Source of the DNA: Auanema rhodensis
Taxonomy: Eukaryota > Nematoda > Chromadorea > Rhabditida > Rhabditidae
DNA length: 64,000 bases
Direction of reading: 5' to 3'
Assembly (NCBI GenBank): GCA_964057225.1
Contig: OZ059895.1
Span: 23,570,688-23,634,687 of the forward strand
Shown: piece by piece, positions 49,301 through 63,640 of the stretch
Layout of the letters: every line of letters begins with the position of its first letter
Numbering within the stretch: the stretch's first letter is position 1
Notes under the pieces: model-generated
What the model saw: the letters and a program-made list of their open reading frames with translations, nothing else
Databases searched by the model: none
What the model was told of the DNA's origin: nothing
Made by a program: the position numbers and the translations under genes

Positions 49301-50878
49301 TACGTGAACTTTAATTTATGCTAATTAAATGTACACGTGATGTGCACTTGGTATGTAACTCGCTTCACGTGAAAGATAAAGAGATGCGATTCTCAAAATT
49401 AGATTCCCCATGTCCATATTAGTCTAAAAACCAATTTTTATTGATATTGGTGCATGGTAACCATGACTTTGAAATTTACGTGAACTTTAATTTATGCTAA
49501 TTAAATGTACACGTGATGTGCACTTGGTATGTAACTCGCTTCACGTGAAAGATAAAGAGATGCGGTTTTCAAAATTAGATTCCCCATGTCCATATTAGTC
49601 TAACAACAAATTTTTATTGATATTGGTGCATGGTAACCATGACTTTGAAATTTACGTGAACTTTAATTTATGCTAATTAAATGTACACGTGATGTGCACT
49701 TGGTATGTAACTTGCTTCACGTGAAAGATAAAGAGATGCGGTTTCCAAAATTAGATTCCCCATGTCCATATTAGTCTAAAAACAAATTTTTATTGATATT
49801 GGTTCATGGTAACCATGACTTTGAAATTTACGTGAACTTTAATTTATGCTAATTAAATGTACACGTGATGTGCACTTGGTATGTAACTCGCTTCACGTGA
49901 AAGATAAAGAGATGCGGTTTTCAAAATTAGATTCCCCATGTCCATATTAGTCTAAAAACAAATTTTTATTGATATTGGTTCATGGTAACCATGACTTTGA
50001 AATTTACGTGAACTTTAATTTATGCTAATTAAATGTACACGTGATGTGCACTTGGTATGTAACTCGCTTCACGTGAAAGATAAAGAGATGCGGTTTTCAA
50101 AATTAGATTCCCCATGTCCATATTAGTCTAAAAACAAATTTTTATTGATATTGGTTCATGGTAACCATGACTTTGAAATTTACGTGAACTTTAATTTATG
50201 CCAATTAAATGTAAATTTATGCTAATTAAATGTACACGTGATGTGCACTTGGTATGTAACTCGCTTCACGTGAAAGATAAAGAGATGCGGTTTTCAAAAT
50301 TAGATTCCCCATGTCCATATTAGTCTAACAACAAATTTTTATTGATATTGGTGCATGGTAACCATGACTTTGAAATTTACGTGAACTTTAATTTATGCTA
50401 ATTAAATGTACACGTGATGTGCACTTGGTATGTAACTCGCTTCACGTGAAAGATAGAGAGATGCGGTTTTCAAAATTAGATTCCCCATGTCCATATTAGT
50501 CTAACAACAAATTTTTATTGATATTGGTGCATGGTAACCATGACTTTAAAATTTACGTGAACTTTAATTTATGCTAATTAAATGTACACGTGATGTGCAC
50601 TTGGTATGCAACTCGCTTCACGTGAAAGATAAAGAGATGCGGTTTTCAAAATTAGATTCCCCATGTCCATATTAGTATAAAAACAAATTTTTATTGATAT
50701 TGGTTCATGGTAACCATGACTTTGAAATTTACGTGAACTTTAATTTATGCTAATTAAATGTACACGTGATGTGCACTTGGTATGTAACTCGCTTCACGTG
50801 AAAGATAAAGAGATGCGGTTTTCAAAATTAGATTCCCCATGTCCATATTAGTCTAAAAACAAATTTTTATTGATATTG
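46318..50878 (+). repeat. partner copy of 36780-41340
   Basis: Same order of alleles as 36780-41340 at +9538 bp, about 25 monomers including four 197-bp types. The offset equals 53 x 176 + 10 x 21, so the duplication was in register. To the right it passes directly into the 7-monomer HOR, suggesting that this edge is where the newer HOR met the older one. Confidence 0.83.
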
Positions 50879-53800
50879 GTTCATGGTAACCATGACTTTG
50901 GAATTTACGTGAACTTTAATTTATGCTAATTAAATGTACACGTGATGTGCACTTGGTATGTAACTCGCTTCACGTGAAAGATAAAGAGATGCGATTTTCA
51001 AAATTAGATTCCCCATGTCCATATTAGTCTAAAAACCAATTTTTATTGATATTGGTGCATGGTAACCATGACTTTGAAATTTACGTGAACTTTAATTTAT
51101 GCTAATTAAATGTACACGTGATGTGCACTTGGTATGTAACTCGCTTCACGTGAAAGATAAAGAGATGCGATTTTCAAAATTAGATTCCCCATGTCCATAT
51201 TAGTCTAAAAACCAATTTTTATTGATATTGGTGCATGGTAACCATGACTTTGAAATTTACGTGAACTTTAATTTATGCTAATTAAATGTACACGTGATGT
51301 GCACTTGGTATGTAACTCGCTTCACGTGAAAGATAAAGAGATGCGATTTTCAAAATTAGATTCCCCATGTCCATATTAGTCTAAAAACCAATTTTTATTG
51401 ATATTGGTGCATGGTAACCATGACTTTGAAATTTACGTGAACTTTAATTTATGCTAATTAAATGTACACGTGATGTGCACTTGGTATGTAACTCGCTTCA
51501 CGTGAAAGATAAAGAGATGCGGTTTTCAAAATTAGATTCCCCATGTCCATATTAGTCTAACAACAAATTTTTATTGATATTGGTGCATGGTAACCATGAC
51601 TTTGAAATTTACGTGAACTTTAATTTATGCTAATTAAATGTACACGTGATGTGCACTTGGTATGTAACTCGCTTCACGTGAAAGATAGAGAGATGCGGTT
51701 TTCAAAATTAGATTCCCCATGTCCATATTAGTCTAACAACAAATTTTTATTGATATTGGTGCATGGTAACCATGACTTTAAAATTTACGTGAACTTTAAT
51801 TTATGCTAATTAAATGTACACGTGATGTGCACTTGGTATGTAACTCGCTTCACGTGAAAGATAAAGAGATGCGATTTTCAAAATTAGATTCCCCATGTCC
51901 ATATTAGTCTAAAAACCAATTTTTATTGATATTGGTGCATGGTAACCATGACTTTGAAATTTACGTGAACTTTAATTTATGCTAATTAAATGTACACGTG
52001 ATGTGCACTTGGTATGTAACTCGCTTCACGTGAAAGATAAAGAGATGCGGTTTTCAAAATTAGATTCCCCATGTCCATATTAGTCTAAAAACCAATTTTT
52101 ATTGATATTGGTGCATGGTAACCATGACTTTGAAATTTACGTGAACTTTAATTTATGCTAATTAAATGTACACGTGATGTGCACTTGGTATGTAACTCGC
52201 TTCACGTGAAAGATAAAGAGATGCGATTTTCAAAATTAGATTCCCCATGTCCATATTAGTCTAAAAACCAATTTTTATTGATATTGGTGCATGGTAACCA
52301 TGACTTTGAAATTTACGTGAACTTTAATTTATGCTAATTAAATGTACACGTGATGTGCACTTGGTATGTAACTCGCTTCACGTGAAAGATAGAGAGATGC
52401 GGTTTTCAAAATTAGATTCCCCATGTCCATATTAGTCTAACAACAAATTTTTATTGATATTGGTGCATGGTAACCATGACTTTAAAATTTACGTGAACTT
52501 TAATTTATGCTAATTAAATATACACGTGATGTGCACTTGGTATGCAACTCGCTTCACGTGAAAGATAAAGAGATGCGGTTTTCAAAATTAGATTCCCCAT
52601 GTCCATATTAGTATAAAAACAAATTTTTATTGATATTGGTTCATGGTAACCATGACTTTGAAATTTACGTGAACTTTAATTTATGCTAATTAAATGTACA
52701 CGTGATGTGCACTTGGTATGTAACTCGCTTCACGTGAAAGATAAAGAGATGCGGTTTTCAAAATTAGATTCCCCATGTCCATATTAGTCTAAAAACAAAT
52801 TTTTATTGATATTGGTTCATGGTAACCATGACTTTGGAATTTACGTGAACTTTAATTTATGCTAATTAAATGTACACGTGATGTGCACTTGGTATGTAAC
52901 TCGCTTCACGTGAAAGATAAAGAGATGCGATTTTCAAAATTAGATTCCCCATGTCCATATTAGTCTAAAAACCAATTTTTATTGATATTGGTGCATGGTA
53001 ACCATGACTTTGAAATTTACGTGAACTTTAATTTATGCTAATTAAATGTACACGTGATGTGCACTTGGTATGTAACTCGCTTCACGTGAAAGATAAAGAG
53101 ATGCGATTTTCAAAATTAGATTCCCCATGTCCATATTAGTCTAAAAACCAATTTTTATTGATATTGGTGCATGGTAACCATGACTTTGAAATTTACGTGA
53201 ACTTTAATTTATGCTAATTAAATGTACACGTGATGTGCACTTGGTATGTAACTCGCTTCACGTGAAAGATAAAGAGATGCGGTTTTCAAAATTAGATTCC
53301 CCATGTCCATATTAGTCTAACAACAAATTTTTATTGATATTGGTGCATGGTAACCATGACTTTGAAATTTACGTGAACTTTAATTTATGCTAATTAAATG
53401 TACACGTGATGTGCACTTGGTATGTAACTCGCTTCACGTGAAAGATAGAGAGATGCGGTTTTCAAAATTAGATTCCCCATGTCCATATTAGTCTAACAAC
53501 AAATTTTTATTGATATTGGTGCATGGTAACCATGACTTTAAAATTTACGTGAACTTTAATTTATGCTAATTAAATGTACACGTGATGTGCACTTGGTATG
53601 CAACTCGCTTCACGTGAAAGATAAAGAGATGCGGTTTTCAAAATTAGATTCCCCATGTCCATATTAGTATAAAAACAAATTTTTATTGATATTGGTTCAT
53701 GGTAACCATGACTTTGAAATTTACGTGAACTTTAATTTATGCTAATTAAATGTACACGTGATGTGCACTTGGTATGTAACTCGCTTCACGTGAAAGATAA

Positions 53801-54810
53801 AGAGATGCGGTTTTCAAAATTAGATTCCCCATGTCCATATTAGTCTAAAAACAAATTTTTATTGATATTGGTTCATGGTAACCATGACTTTGGAATTTAC
53901 GTGAACTTTAATTTATGCTAATTAAATGTACACGTGATGTGCACTTGGTATGTAACTCGCTTCACGTGAAAGATAAAGAGATGCGATTTTCAAAATTAGA
54001 TTCCCCATGTCCATATTAGTCTAAAAACCAATTTTTATTGATATTGGTGCATGGTAACCATGACTTTGAAATTTACGTGAACTTTAATTTATGCTAATTA
54101 AATGTACACGTGATGTGCACTTGGTATGTAACTCGCTTCACGTGAAAGATAAAGAGATGCGATTTTCAAAATTAGATTCCCCATGTCCATATTAGTCTAA
54201 AAACCAATTTTTATTGATATTGGTGCATGGTAACCATGACTTTGAAATTTACGTGAACTTTAATTTATGCTAATTAAATGTACACGTGATGTGCACTTGG
54301 TATGTAACTCGCTTCACGTGAAAGATAAAGAGATGCGATTTTCAAAATTAGATTCCCCATGTCCATATTAGTCTAAAAACCAATTTTTATTGATATTGGT
54401 GCATGGTAACCATGACTTTGAAATTTACGTGAACTTTAATTTATGCTAATTAAATGTACACGTGATGTGCACTTGGTATGTAACTCGCTTCACGTGAAAG
54501 ATAAAGAGATGCGATTTTCAAAATTAGATTCCCCATGTCCATATTAGTCTAAAAACCAATTTTTATTGATATTGGTGCATGGTAACCATGACTTTGAAAT
54601 TTACGTGAACTTTAATTTATGCTAATTAAATGTACACGTGATGTGCACTTGGTATGTAACTCGCTTCACGTGAAAGATAAAGAGATGCGGTTTTCAAAAT
54701 TAGATTCCCCATGTCCATATTAGTCTAAAAACAAATTTTTATTGATATTGGTTCATGGTAACCATGACTTTGAAATTTACGTGAACTTTAATTTATGCTA
54801 ATTAAATGTA

Positions 54811-55560
54811 CACGTGATGGGCACTTGGTATGTAACTCGCTTCACGTGAAAGATAAAGAGATGCGGTTTTCAAAATTAGATTCCCCATGTCCATATTAGT
54901 CTAACAACAAATTTTTATTGATATTGGTGGATGGTAACCATGACTTTGAAATTTACGTGAACTTTAATTTATGCTAATTAAATGTACACGCGATGTGCAC
55001 TTGGTATGTAACTCGCTTCACGTGAAAGATAAAGTGATGCGGTTTTCAAAATTAGATTCCCCATGTCCATATTAGTCTAAAAACAAATTTTTATTGATAT
55101 TGGTTCATGGTAACCATGACTTTGAAATTTACGTGAACTTTAATTTATGCTAATTAATTGTACACGTGATGTGCACTTGGTTTGTAACTCGCTTCACGTG
55201 AAAGATAAAGAGATGCGGTTTTCAAAATTAGATTCCCCATGTCCATATTAGTCTAAAAACAAATTTTTATTGATATTGGTTCATGGTAACCATGACTTTG
55301 AAATTTACGTGAACTTTAATTTATGCCAATTAAATGTAAATTTATGCTAATTAAATGTACACGTGATGTGCACTTGGTATGTAACTCGCTTCACGTGAAA
55401 GATAAAGAGATGCGGTTTTCAAAATTAGATTCCCCATGTCCATATTAGTCTAAAAACAAATTTTTATTGATATTGGTTCATGGTAACCATGACTTTGAAA
55501 TTTACGTGAACTTTAATTTATGCCAATTAAATGTAAATTTATGCTAATTAAATGTACACG
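54811..55560 (+). repeat. interposed non-7-mer segment with private variants, mirrored at 14.9-15.5 kb
   Basis: Between two GTATGCAAC markers lies a segment with alleles seen nowhere else on the plus strand: ATGGGCAC (changed base 54820), GGTGGATGG (54930) and AAAGTGATG (55035), together with ACACGCG. It goes on to a GTTTGTAAC monomer with TAATTAATTG and two adjacent 197-bp monomers. Reverse-complement partners are at 15452, 15342 and 15237 with the same internal distances (110 and 215 bp). The minus copy lacks the GTTTGTAAC monomer. Confidence 0.9.
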
Positions 55561-58500
55561 TGATGTGCACTTGGTATGTAACTCGCTTCACGTGAAAGAT
55601 AAAGAGATGCGGTTTTCAAAATTAGATTCCCCATGTCCATATTAGTCTAACAACAAATTTTTATTGATATTGGTGCATGGTAACCATGACTTTGAAATTT
55701 ACGTGAACTTTAATTTATGCTAATTAAATGTACACGTGATGTGCACTTGGTATGTAACTCGCTTCACGTGAAAGATAGAGAGATGCGGTTTTCAAAATTA
55801 GATTCCCCATGTCCATATTAGTCTAACAACAAATTTTTATTGATATTGGTGCATGGTAACCATGACTTTAAAATTTACGTGAACTTTAATTTATGCTAAT
55901 TAAATGTACACGTGATGTGCACTTGGTATGCAACTCGCTTCACGTGAAAGATAAAGAGATGCGGTTTTCAAAATTAGATTCCCCATGTCCATATTAGTAT
56001 AAAAACAAATTTTTATTGATATTGGTTCATGGTAACCATGACTTTGAAATTTACGTGAACTTTAATTTATGCTAATTAAATGTACACGTGATGTGCACTT
56101 GGTATGTAACTCGCTTCACGTGAAAGATAAAGAGATGCGGTTTTCAAAATTAGATTCCCCATGTCCATATTAGTCTAAAAACAAATTTTTATTGATATTG
56201 GTTCATGGTAACCATGACTTTGGAATTTACGTGAACTTTAATTTATGCTAATTAAATGTACACGTGATGTGCACTTGGTATGTAACTCGCTTCACGTGAA
56301 AGATAAAGAGATGCGATTTTCAAAATTAGATTCCCCATGTCCATATTAGTCTAAAAACCAATTTTTATTGATATTGGTGCATGGTAACCATGACTTTGAA
56401 ATTTACGTGAACTTTAATTTATGCTAATTAAATGTACACGTGATGTGCACTTGGTATGTAACTCGCTTCACGTGAAAGATAAAGAGATGCGATTTTCAAA
56501 ATTAGATTCCCCATGTCCATATTAGTCTAAAAACCAATTTTTATTGATATTGGTGCATGGTAACCATGACTTTGAAATTTACGTGAACTTTAATTTATGC
56601 TAATTAAATGTACACGTGATGTGCACTTGGTATGTAACTCGCTTCACGTGAAAGATAAAGAGATGCGATTTTCAAAATTAGATTCCCCATGTCCATATTA
56701 GTCTAAAAACCAATTTTTATTGATATTGGTGCATGGTAACCATGACTTTGAAATTTACGTGAACTTTAATTTATGCTAATTAAATGTACACGTGATGTGC
56801 ACTTGGTATGTAACTCGCTTCACGTGAAAGATAAAGAGATGCGGTTTTCAAAATTAGATTCCCCATGTCCATATTAGTCTAACAACAAATTTTTATTGAT
56901 ATTGGTGCATGGTAACCATGACTTTGAAATTTACGTGAACTTTAATTTATGCTAATTAAATGTACACGTGATGTGCACTTGGTATGTAACTCGCTTCACG
57001 TGAAAGATAGAGAGATGCGGTTTTCAAAATTAGATTCCCCATGTCCATATTAGTCTAACAACAAATTTTTATTGATATTGGTGCATGGTAACCATGACTT
57101 TAAAATTTACGTGAACTTTAATTTATGCTAATTAAATGTACACGTGATGTGCACTTGGTATGCAACTCGCTTCACGTGAAAGATAAAGAGATGCGGTTTT
57201 CAAAATTAGATTCCCCATGTCCATATTAGTATAAAAACAAATTTTTATTGATATTGGTTCATGGTAACCATGACTTTGAAATTTACGTGAACTTTAATTT
57301 ATGCTAATTAAATGTACACGTGATGTGCACTTGGTATGTAACTCGCTTCACGTGAAAGATAAAGAGATGCGGTTTTCAAAATTAGATTCCCCATGTCCAT
57401 ATTAGTCTAAAAACAAATTTTTATTGATATTGGTTCATGGTAACCATGACTTTGGAATTTACGTGAACTTTAATTTATGCTAATTAAATGTACACGTGAT
57501 GTGCACTTGGTATGTAACTCGCTTCACGTGAAAGATAAAGAGATGCGATTTTCAAAATTAGATTCCCCATGTCCATATTAGTCTAAAAACCAATTTTTAT
57601 TGATATTGGTGCATGGTAACCATGACTTTGAAATTTACGTGAACTTTAATTTATGCTAATTAAATGTACACGTGATGTGCACTTGGTATGTAACTCGCTT
57701 CACGTGAAAGATAAAGAGATGCGATTTTCAAAATTAGATTCCCCATGTCCATATTAGTCTAAAAACCAATTTTTATTGATATTGGTGCATGGTAACCATG
57801 ACTTTGAAATTTACGTGAACTTTAATTTATGCTAATTAAATGTACACGTGATGTGCACTTGGTATGTAACTCGCTTCACGTGAAAGATAAAGAGATGCGG
57901 TTTTCAAAATTAGATTCCCCATGTCCATATTAGTCTAAAAACCAATTTTTATTGATATTGGTGCATGGTAACCATGACTTTGAAATTTACGTGAACTTTA
58001 ATTTATGCTAATTAAATGTACACGTGATGTGCACTTGGTATGTAACTCGCTTCACGTGAAAGATAAAGAGATGCGATTTTCAAAATTAGATTCCCCATGT
58101 CCATATTAGTCTAAAAACCAATTTTTATTGATATTGGTGCATGGTAACCATGACTTTGAAATTTACGTGAACTTTAATTTATGCTAATTAAATGTACACG
58201 TGATGTGCACTTGGTATGTAACTCGCTTCACGTGAAAGATAGAGAGATGCGGTTTTCAAAATTAGATTCCCCATGTCCATATTAGTCTAACAACAAATTT
58301 TTATTGATATTGGTGCATGGTAACCATGACTTTAAAATTTACGTGAACTTTAATTTATGCTAATTAAATGTACACGTGATGTGCACTTGGTATGCAACTC
58401 GCTTCACGTGAAAGATAAAGAGATGCGGTTTTCAAAATTAGATTCCCCATGTCCATATTAGTATAAAAACAAATTTTTATTGATATTGGTTCATGGTAAC

Positions 58501-60854
58501 CATGACTTTGAAATTTACGTGAACTTTAATTTATGCTAATTAAATGTACACGTGATGTGCACTTGGTATGTAACTCGCTTCACGTGAAAGATAAAGAGAT
58601 GCGGTTTTCAAAATTAGATTCCCCATGTCCATATTAGTCTAAAAACAAATTTTTATTGATATTGGTTCATGGTAACCATGACTTTGGAATTTACGTGAAC
58701 TTTAATTTATGCTAATTAAATGTACACGTGATGTGCACTTGGTATGTAACTCGCTTCACGTGAAAGATAAAGAGATGCGATTTTCAAAATTAGATTCCCC
58801 ATGTCCATATTAGTCTAAAAACCAATTTTTATTGATATTGGTGCATGGTAACCATGACTTTGAAATTTACGTGAACTTTAATTTATGCTAATTAAATGTA
58901 CACGTGATGTGCACTTGGTATGTAACTCGCTTCACGTGAAAGATAAAGAGATGCGATTTTCAAAATTAGATTCCCCATGTCCATATTAGTCTAAAAACCA
59001 ATTTTTATTGATATTGGTGCATGGTAACCATGACTTTGAAATTTACGTGAACTTTAATTTATGCTAATTAAATGTACACGTGATGTGCACTTGGTATGTA
59101 ACTCGCTTCACGTGAAAGATAAAGAGATGCGATTTTCAAAATTAGATTCCCCATGTCCATATTAGTCTAAAAACCAATTTTTATTGATATTGGTGCATGG
59201 TAACCATGACTTTGAAATTTACGTGAACTTTAATTTATGCTAATTAAATGTACACGTGATGTGCACTTGGTATGTAACTCGCTTCACGTGAAAGATAAAG
59301 AGATGCGGTTTTCAAAATTAGATTCCCCATGTCCATATTAGTCTAACAACAAATTTTTATTGATATTGGTGCATGGTAACCATGACTTTGAAATTTACGT
59401 GAACTTTAATTTATGCTAATTAAATGTACACGTGATGTGCACTTGGTATGTAACTCGCTTCACGTGAAAGATAGAGAGATGCGGTTTTCAAAATTAGATT
59501 CCCCATGTCCATATTAGTCTAACAACAAATTTTTATTGATATTGGTGCATGGTAACCATGACTTTAAAATTTACGTGAACTTTAATTTATGCTAATTAAA
59601 TGTACACGTGATGTGCACTTGGTATGCAACTCGCTTCACGTGAAAGATAAAGAGATGCGGTTTTCAAAATTAGATTCCCCATGTCCATATTAGTATAAAA
59701 ACAAATTTTTATTGATATTGGTTCATGGTAACCATGACTTTGAAATTTACGTGAACTTTAATTTATGCTAATTAAATATACACGTGATGTGCACTTGGTA
59801 TGTAACTCGCTTCACGTGAAAGATAAAGAGATGCGGTTTTCAAAATTAGATTCCCCATGTCCATATTAGTCTAAAAACAAATTTTTATTGATATTGGTTC
59901 ATGGTAACCATGACTTTGGAATTTACGTGAACTTTAATTTATGCTAATTAAATGTACACGTGATGTGCACTTGGTATGTAACTCGCTTCACGTGAAAGAT
60001 AAAGAGATGCGATTTTCAAAATTAGATTCCCCATGTCCATATTAGTCTAAAAACCAATTTTTATTGATATTGGTGCATGGTAACCATGACTTTGAAATTT
60101 ACGTGAACTTTAATTTATGCTAATTAAATGTACACGTGATGTGCACTTGGTATGTAACTCGCTTCACGTGAAAGATAAAGAGATGCGATTTTCAAAATTA
60201 GATTCCCCATGTCCATATTAGTCTAAAAACCAATTTTTATTGATATTGGTGCATGGTAACCATGACTTTGAAATTTACGTGAACTTTAATTTATGCTAAT
60301 TAAATGTACACGTGATGTGCACTTGGTATGTAACTCGCTTCACGTGAAAGATAAAGAGATGCGATTTTCAAAATTAGATTCCCCATGTCCATATTAGTCT
60401 AAAAACCAATTTTTATTGATATTGGTGCATGGTAACCATGACTTTGAAATTTACGTGAACTTTAATTTATGCTAATTAAATGTACACGTGATGTGCACTT
60501 GGTATGTAACTCGCTTCACGTGAAAGATAAAGAGATGCGGTTTTCAAAATTAGATTCCCCATGTCCATATTAGTCTAACAACAAATTTTTATTGATATTG
60601 GTGCATGGTAACCATGACTTTGAAATTTACGTGAACTTTAATTTATGCTAATTAAATGTACACGTGATGTGCACTTGGTATGTAACTCGCTTCACGTGAA
60701 AGATAGAGAGATGCGGTTTTCAAAATTAGATTCCCCATGTCCATATTAGTCTAACAACAAATTTTTATTGATATTGGTGCATGGTAACCATGACTTTAAA
60801 ATTTACGTGAACTTTAATTTATGCTAATTAAATGTACACGTGATGTGCACTTGG

Positions 60855-61910
60855 TATGCAACTCGCTTCACGTGAAAGATAAAGAGATGCGGTTTTCAAA
60901 ATTAGATTCCCCATGTCCATATTAGTCTAAAAACAAATTTTTATTGATATTGGTTCATGGTAACCATGACTTTGGAATTTACGTGAACTTTAATTTATGC
61001 TAATTAAATGTACACGTGATGTGCACTTGGTATGTAACTCGCTTCACGTGAAAGATAAAGAGATGCGATTTTCAAAATTAGATTCCCCATGTCCATATTA
61101 GTCTAAAAACCAATTTTTATTGATATTGGTGCATGGTAACCATGACTTTGAAATTTACGTGAACTTTAATTTATGCTAATTAAATGTACACGTGATGTGC
61201 ACTTGGTATGTAACTCGCTTCACGTGAAAGATAAAGAGATGCGATTTTCAAAATTAGATTCCCCATGTCCATATTAGTCTAAAAACCAATTTTTATTGAT
61301 ATTGGTGCATGGTAACCATGACTTTGAAATTTACGTGAACTTTAATTTATGCTAATTAAATGTACACGTGATGTGCACTTGGTATGTAACTCGCTTCACG
61401 TGAAAGATAAAGAGATGCGGTTTTCAAAATTAGATTCCCCATGTCCATATTAGTCTAAAAACCAATTTTTATTGATATTGGTGCATGGTAACCATGACTT
61501 TGAAATTTACGTGAACTTTAATTTATGCTAATTAAATGTACACGTGATGTGCACTTGGTATGTAACTCGCTTCACGTGAAAGATAAAGAGATGCGATTTT
61601 CAAAATTAGATTCCCCATGTCCATATTAGTCTAAAAACCAATTTTTATTGATATTGGTGCATGGTAACCATGACTTTGAAATTTACGTGAACTTTAATTT
61701 ATGCTAATTAAATGTACACGTGATGTGCACTTGGTATGTAACTCGCTTCACGTGAAAGATAGAGAGATGCGGTTTTCAAAATTAGATTCCCCATGTCCAT
61801 ATTAGTCTAACAACAAATTTTTATTGATATTGGTGCATGGTAACCATGACTTTAAAATTTACGTGAACTTTAATTTATGCTAATTAAATGTACACGTGAT
61901 GTGCACTTGG
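60855..61910 (+). repeat. 6-monomer deletion form of the 7-monomer HOR
   Basis: This unit is 1056 bp. The GTATGCAAC monomer is followed by TCTAAAAACA and TTTGGAATT instead of TATAAAAACA and a separate TTTGGAATT monomer. It is thus a hybrid of the first two monomers of the normal unit, with exactly 176 bp removed: the expected product of in-register unequal exchange between neighbours. The crossover lies between GTATGCAAC (60855) and TCTAAAAAC (60927). Confidence 0.88.
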
Positions 61911-63239
61911 TATGCAACTCGCTTCACGTGAAAGATAAAGAGATGCGGTTTTCAAAATTAGATTCCCCATGTCCATATTAGTATAAAAACAAATTTTTAT
62001 TGATATTGGTTCATGGTAACCATGACTTTGAAATTTACGTGAACTTTAATTTATGCTAATTAAATGTACACGTGATGTGCACTTGGTATGTAACTCGCTT
62101 CACGTGAAAGATAAAGAGATGCGGTTTTCAAAATTAGATTCCCCATGTCCATATTAGTCTAAAAACAAATTTTTATTGATATTGGTTCATGGTAACCATG
62201 ACTTTGGAATTTACGTGAACTTTAATTTATGCTAATTAAATGTACACGTGATGTGCACTTGGTATGTAACTCGCTTCACGTGAAAGATAAAGAGATGCGA
62301 TTTTCAAAATTAGATTCCCCATGTCCATATTAGTCTAAAAACCAATTTTTATTGATATTGGTGCATGGTAACCATGACTTTGAAATTTACGTGAACTTTA
62401 ATTTATGCTAATTAAATGTACACGTGATGTGCACTTGGTATGTAACTCGCTTCACGTGAAAGATAAAGAGATGCGATTTTCAAAATTAGATTCCCCATGT
62501 CCATATTAGTCTAAAAACCAATTTTTATTGATATTGGTGCATGGTAACCATGACTTTGAAATTTACGTGAACTTTAATTTATGCTAATTAAATGTACACG
62601 TGATGTGCACTTGGTATGTAACTCGCTTCACGTGAAAGATAAAGAGATGCGATTTTCAAAATTAGATTCCCCATGTCCATATTAGTCTAAAAACCAATTT
62701 TTATTGATATTGGTGCATGGTAACCATGACTTTGAAATTTACGTGAACTTTAATTTATGCTAATTAAATGTACACGTGATGTGCACTTGGTATGTAACTC
62801 GCTTCACGTGAAAGATAAAGAGATGCGGTTTTCAAAATTAGATTCCCCATGTCCATATTAGTCTAACAACAAATTTTTATTGATATTGGTGCATGGTAAC
62901 CATGACTTTGAAATTTACGTGAACTTTAATTTATGCTAATTAAATGTACACGTGATGTGCACTTGGTATGTAACTCGCTTCACGTGAAAGATAGAGAGAT
63001 GCGGTTTTCAAAATTAGATTCCCCATGTCCATATTAGTCTAACAACAAATTTTTATTGATATTGGTGCATGGTAACCATGACTTTAAAATTTACGTGAAC
63101 TTTAATTTATGCTAATTAAATGTACACGTGATGTGCACTTGGTATGCAACTCGCTTCACGTGAAAGATAAAGAGATGCGGTTTTCAAAATTAGATTCCCC
63201 ATGTCCATATTAGTATAAAAACAAATTTTTATTGATATT

Positions 63240-63640
63240 GGTTCATGGTAACCATGACTTTGAAATTTACGTGAACTTTAATTTATGCTAATTAAATGTA
63301 CACGTGATGTGCACTTGGTATGTAACTCGCTTCACGTGAAAGATAAAGAGATGCGGTTTTCAAAATTAGATTCCCCATGTCCATATTAGTCTAAAAACAA
63401 ATTTTTATTGATATTGGTTCATGGTAACCATGACTTTGGAATTTACGTGAACTTTAATTTATGCTAATTAAATGTACACGTGATGTGCACTTGGTATGTA
63501 ACTCGCTTCACGTGAAAGATAAAGAGATGCGGTTTTCAAAATTAGATTCCCCATGTCCATATTAGTCTAAAAACAAATTTTTATTGATATTGGTTCATGG
63601 TAACCATGACTTTGGAATTTACGTGAACTTTAATTTATGC
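63240..63640 (+). repeat. duplicated TTTGGAATT monomer near the right edge
   Basis: TGACTTTGGAATTTACG occurs at about 63430 and again at 63606, 176 bp apart, both with GGTTCATGG and TCTAAAAACA. In other units of the 7-monomer HOR this monomer is single. It is a one-monomer gain, the reciprocal type of event to the loss at 60855. Confidence 0.88.

Larger units (their letters stand above)
20269..50236 (+). repeat. 197-bp monomers (21-bp duplication) dispersed as HOR components
   Basis: The duplication, recognised by TGCYAATTAAATGTAAATTT, occurs near 20269, 22220, 22768, 24374, 25801, 27760, 28309, 30794, 31341, 31892, 34024, 34574, 36001, 36552, 38332, 38882, 40661, 41387, 41934, 42308, 43738, 44287, 45715, 46266, 47870, 48420 and 50200. 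GCT-type copies lead directly to the ATGAGCAC allele; GCC-type copies lead to ATGTGCAC. The two types usually occur as a pair, so most HOR units contain two 197-bp monomers, which explains spacings of n x 176 + 42. Confidence 0.88.
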
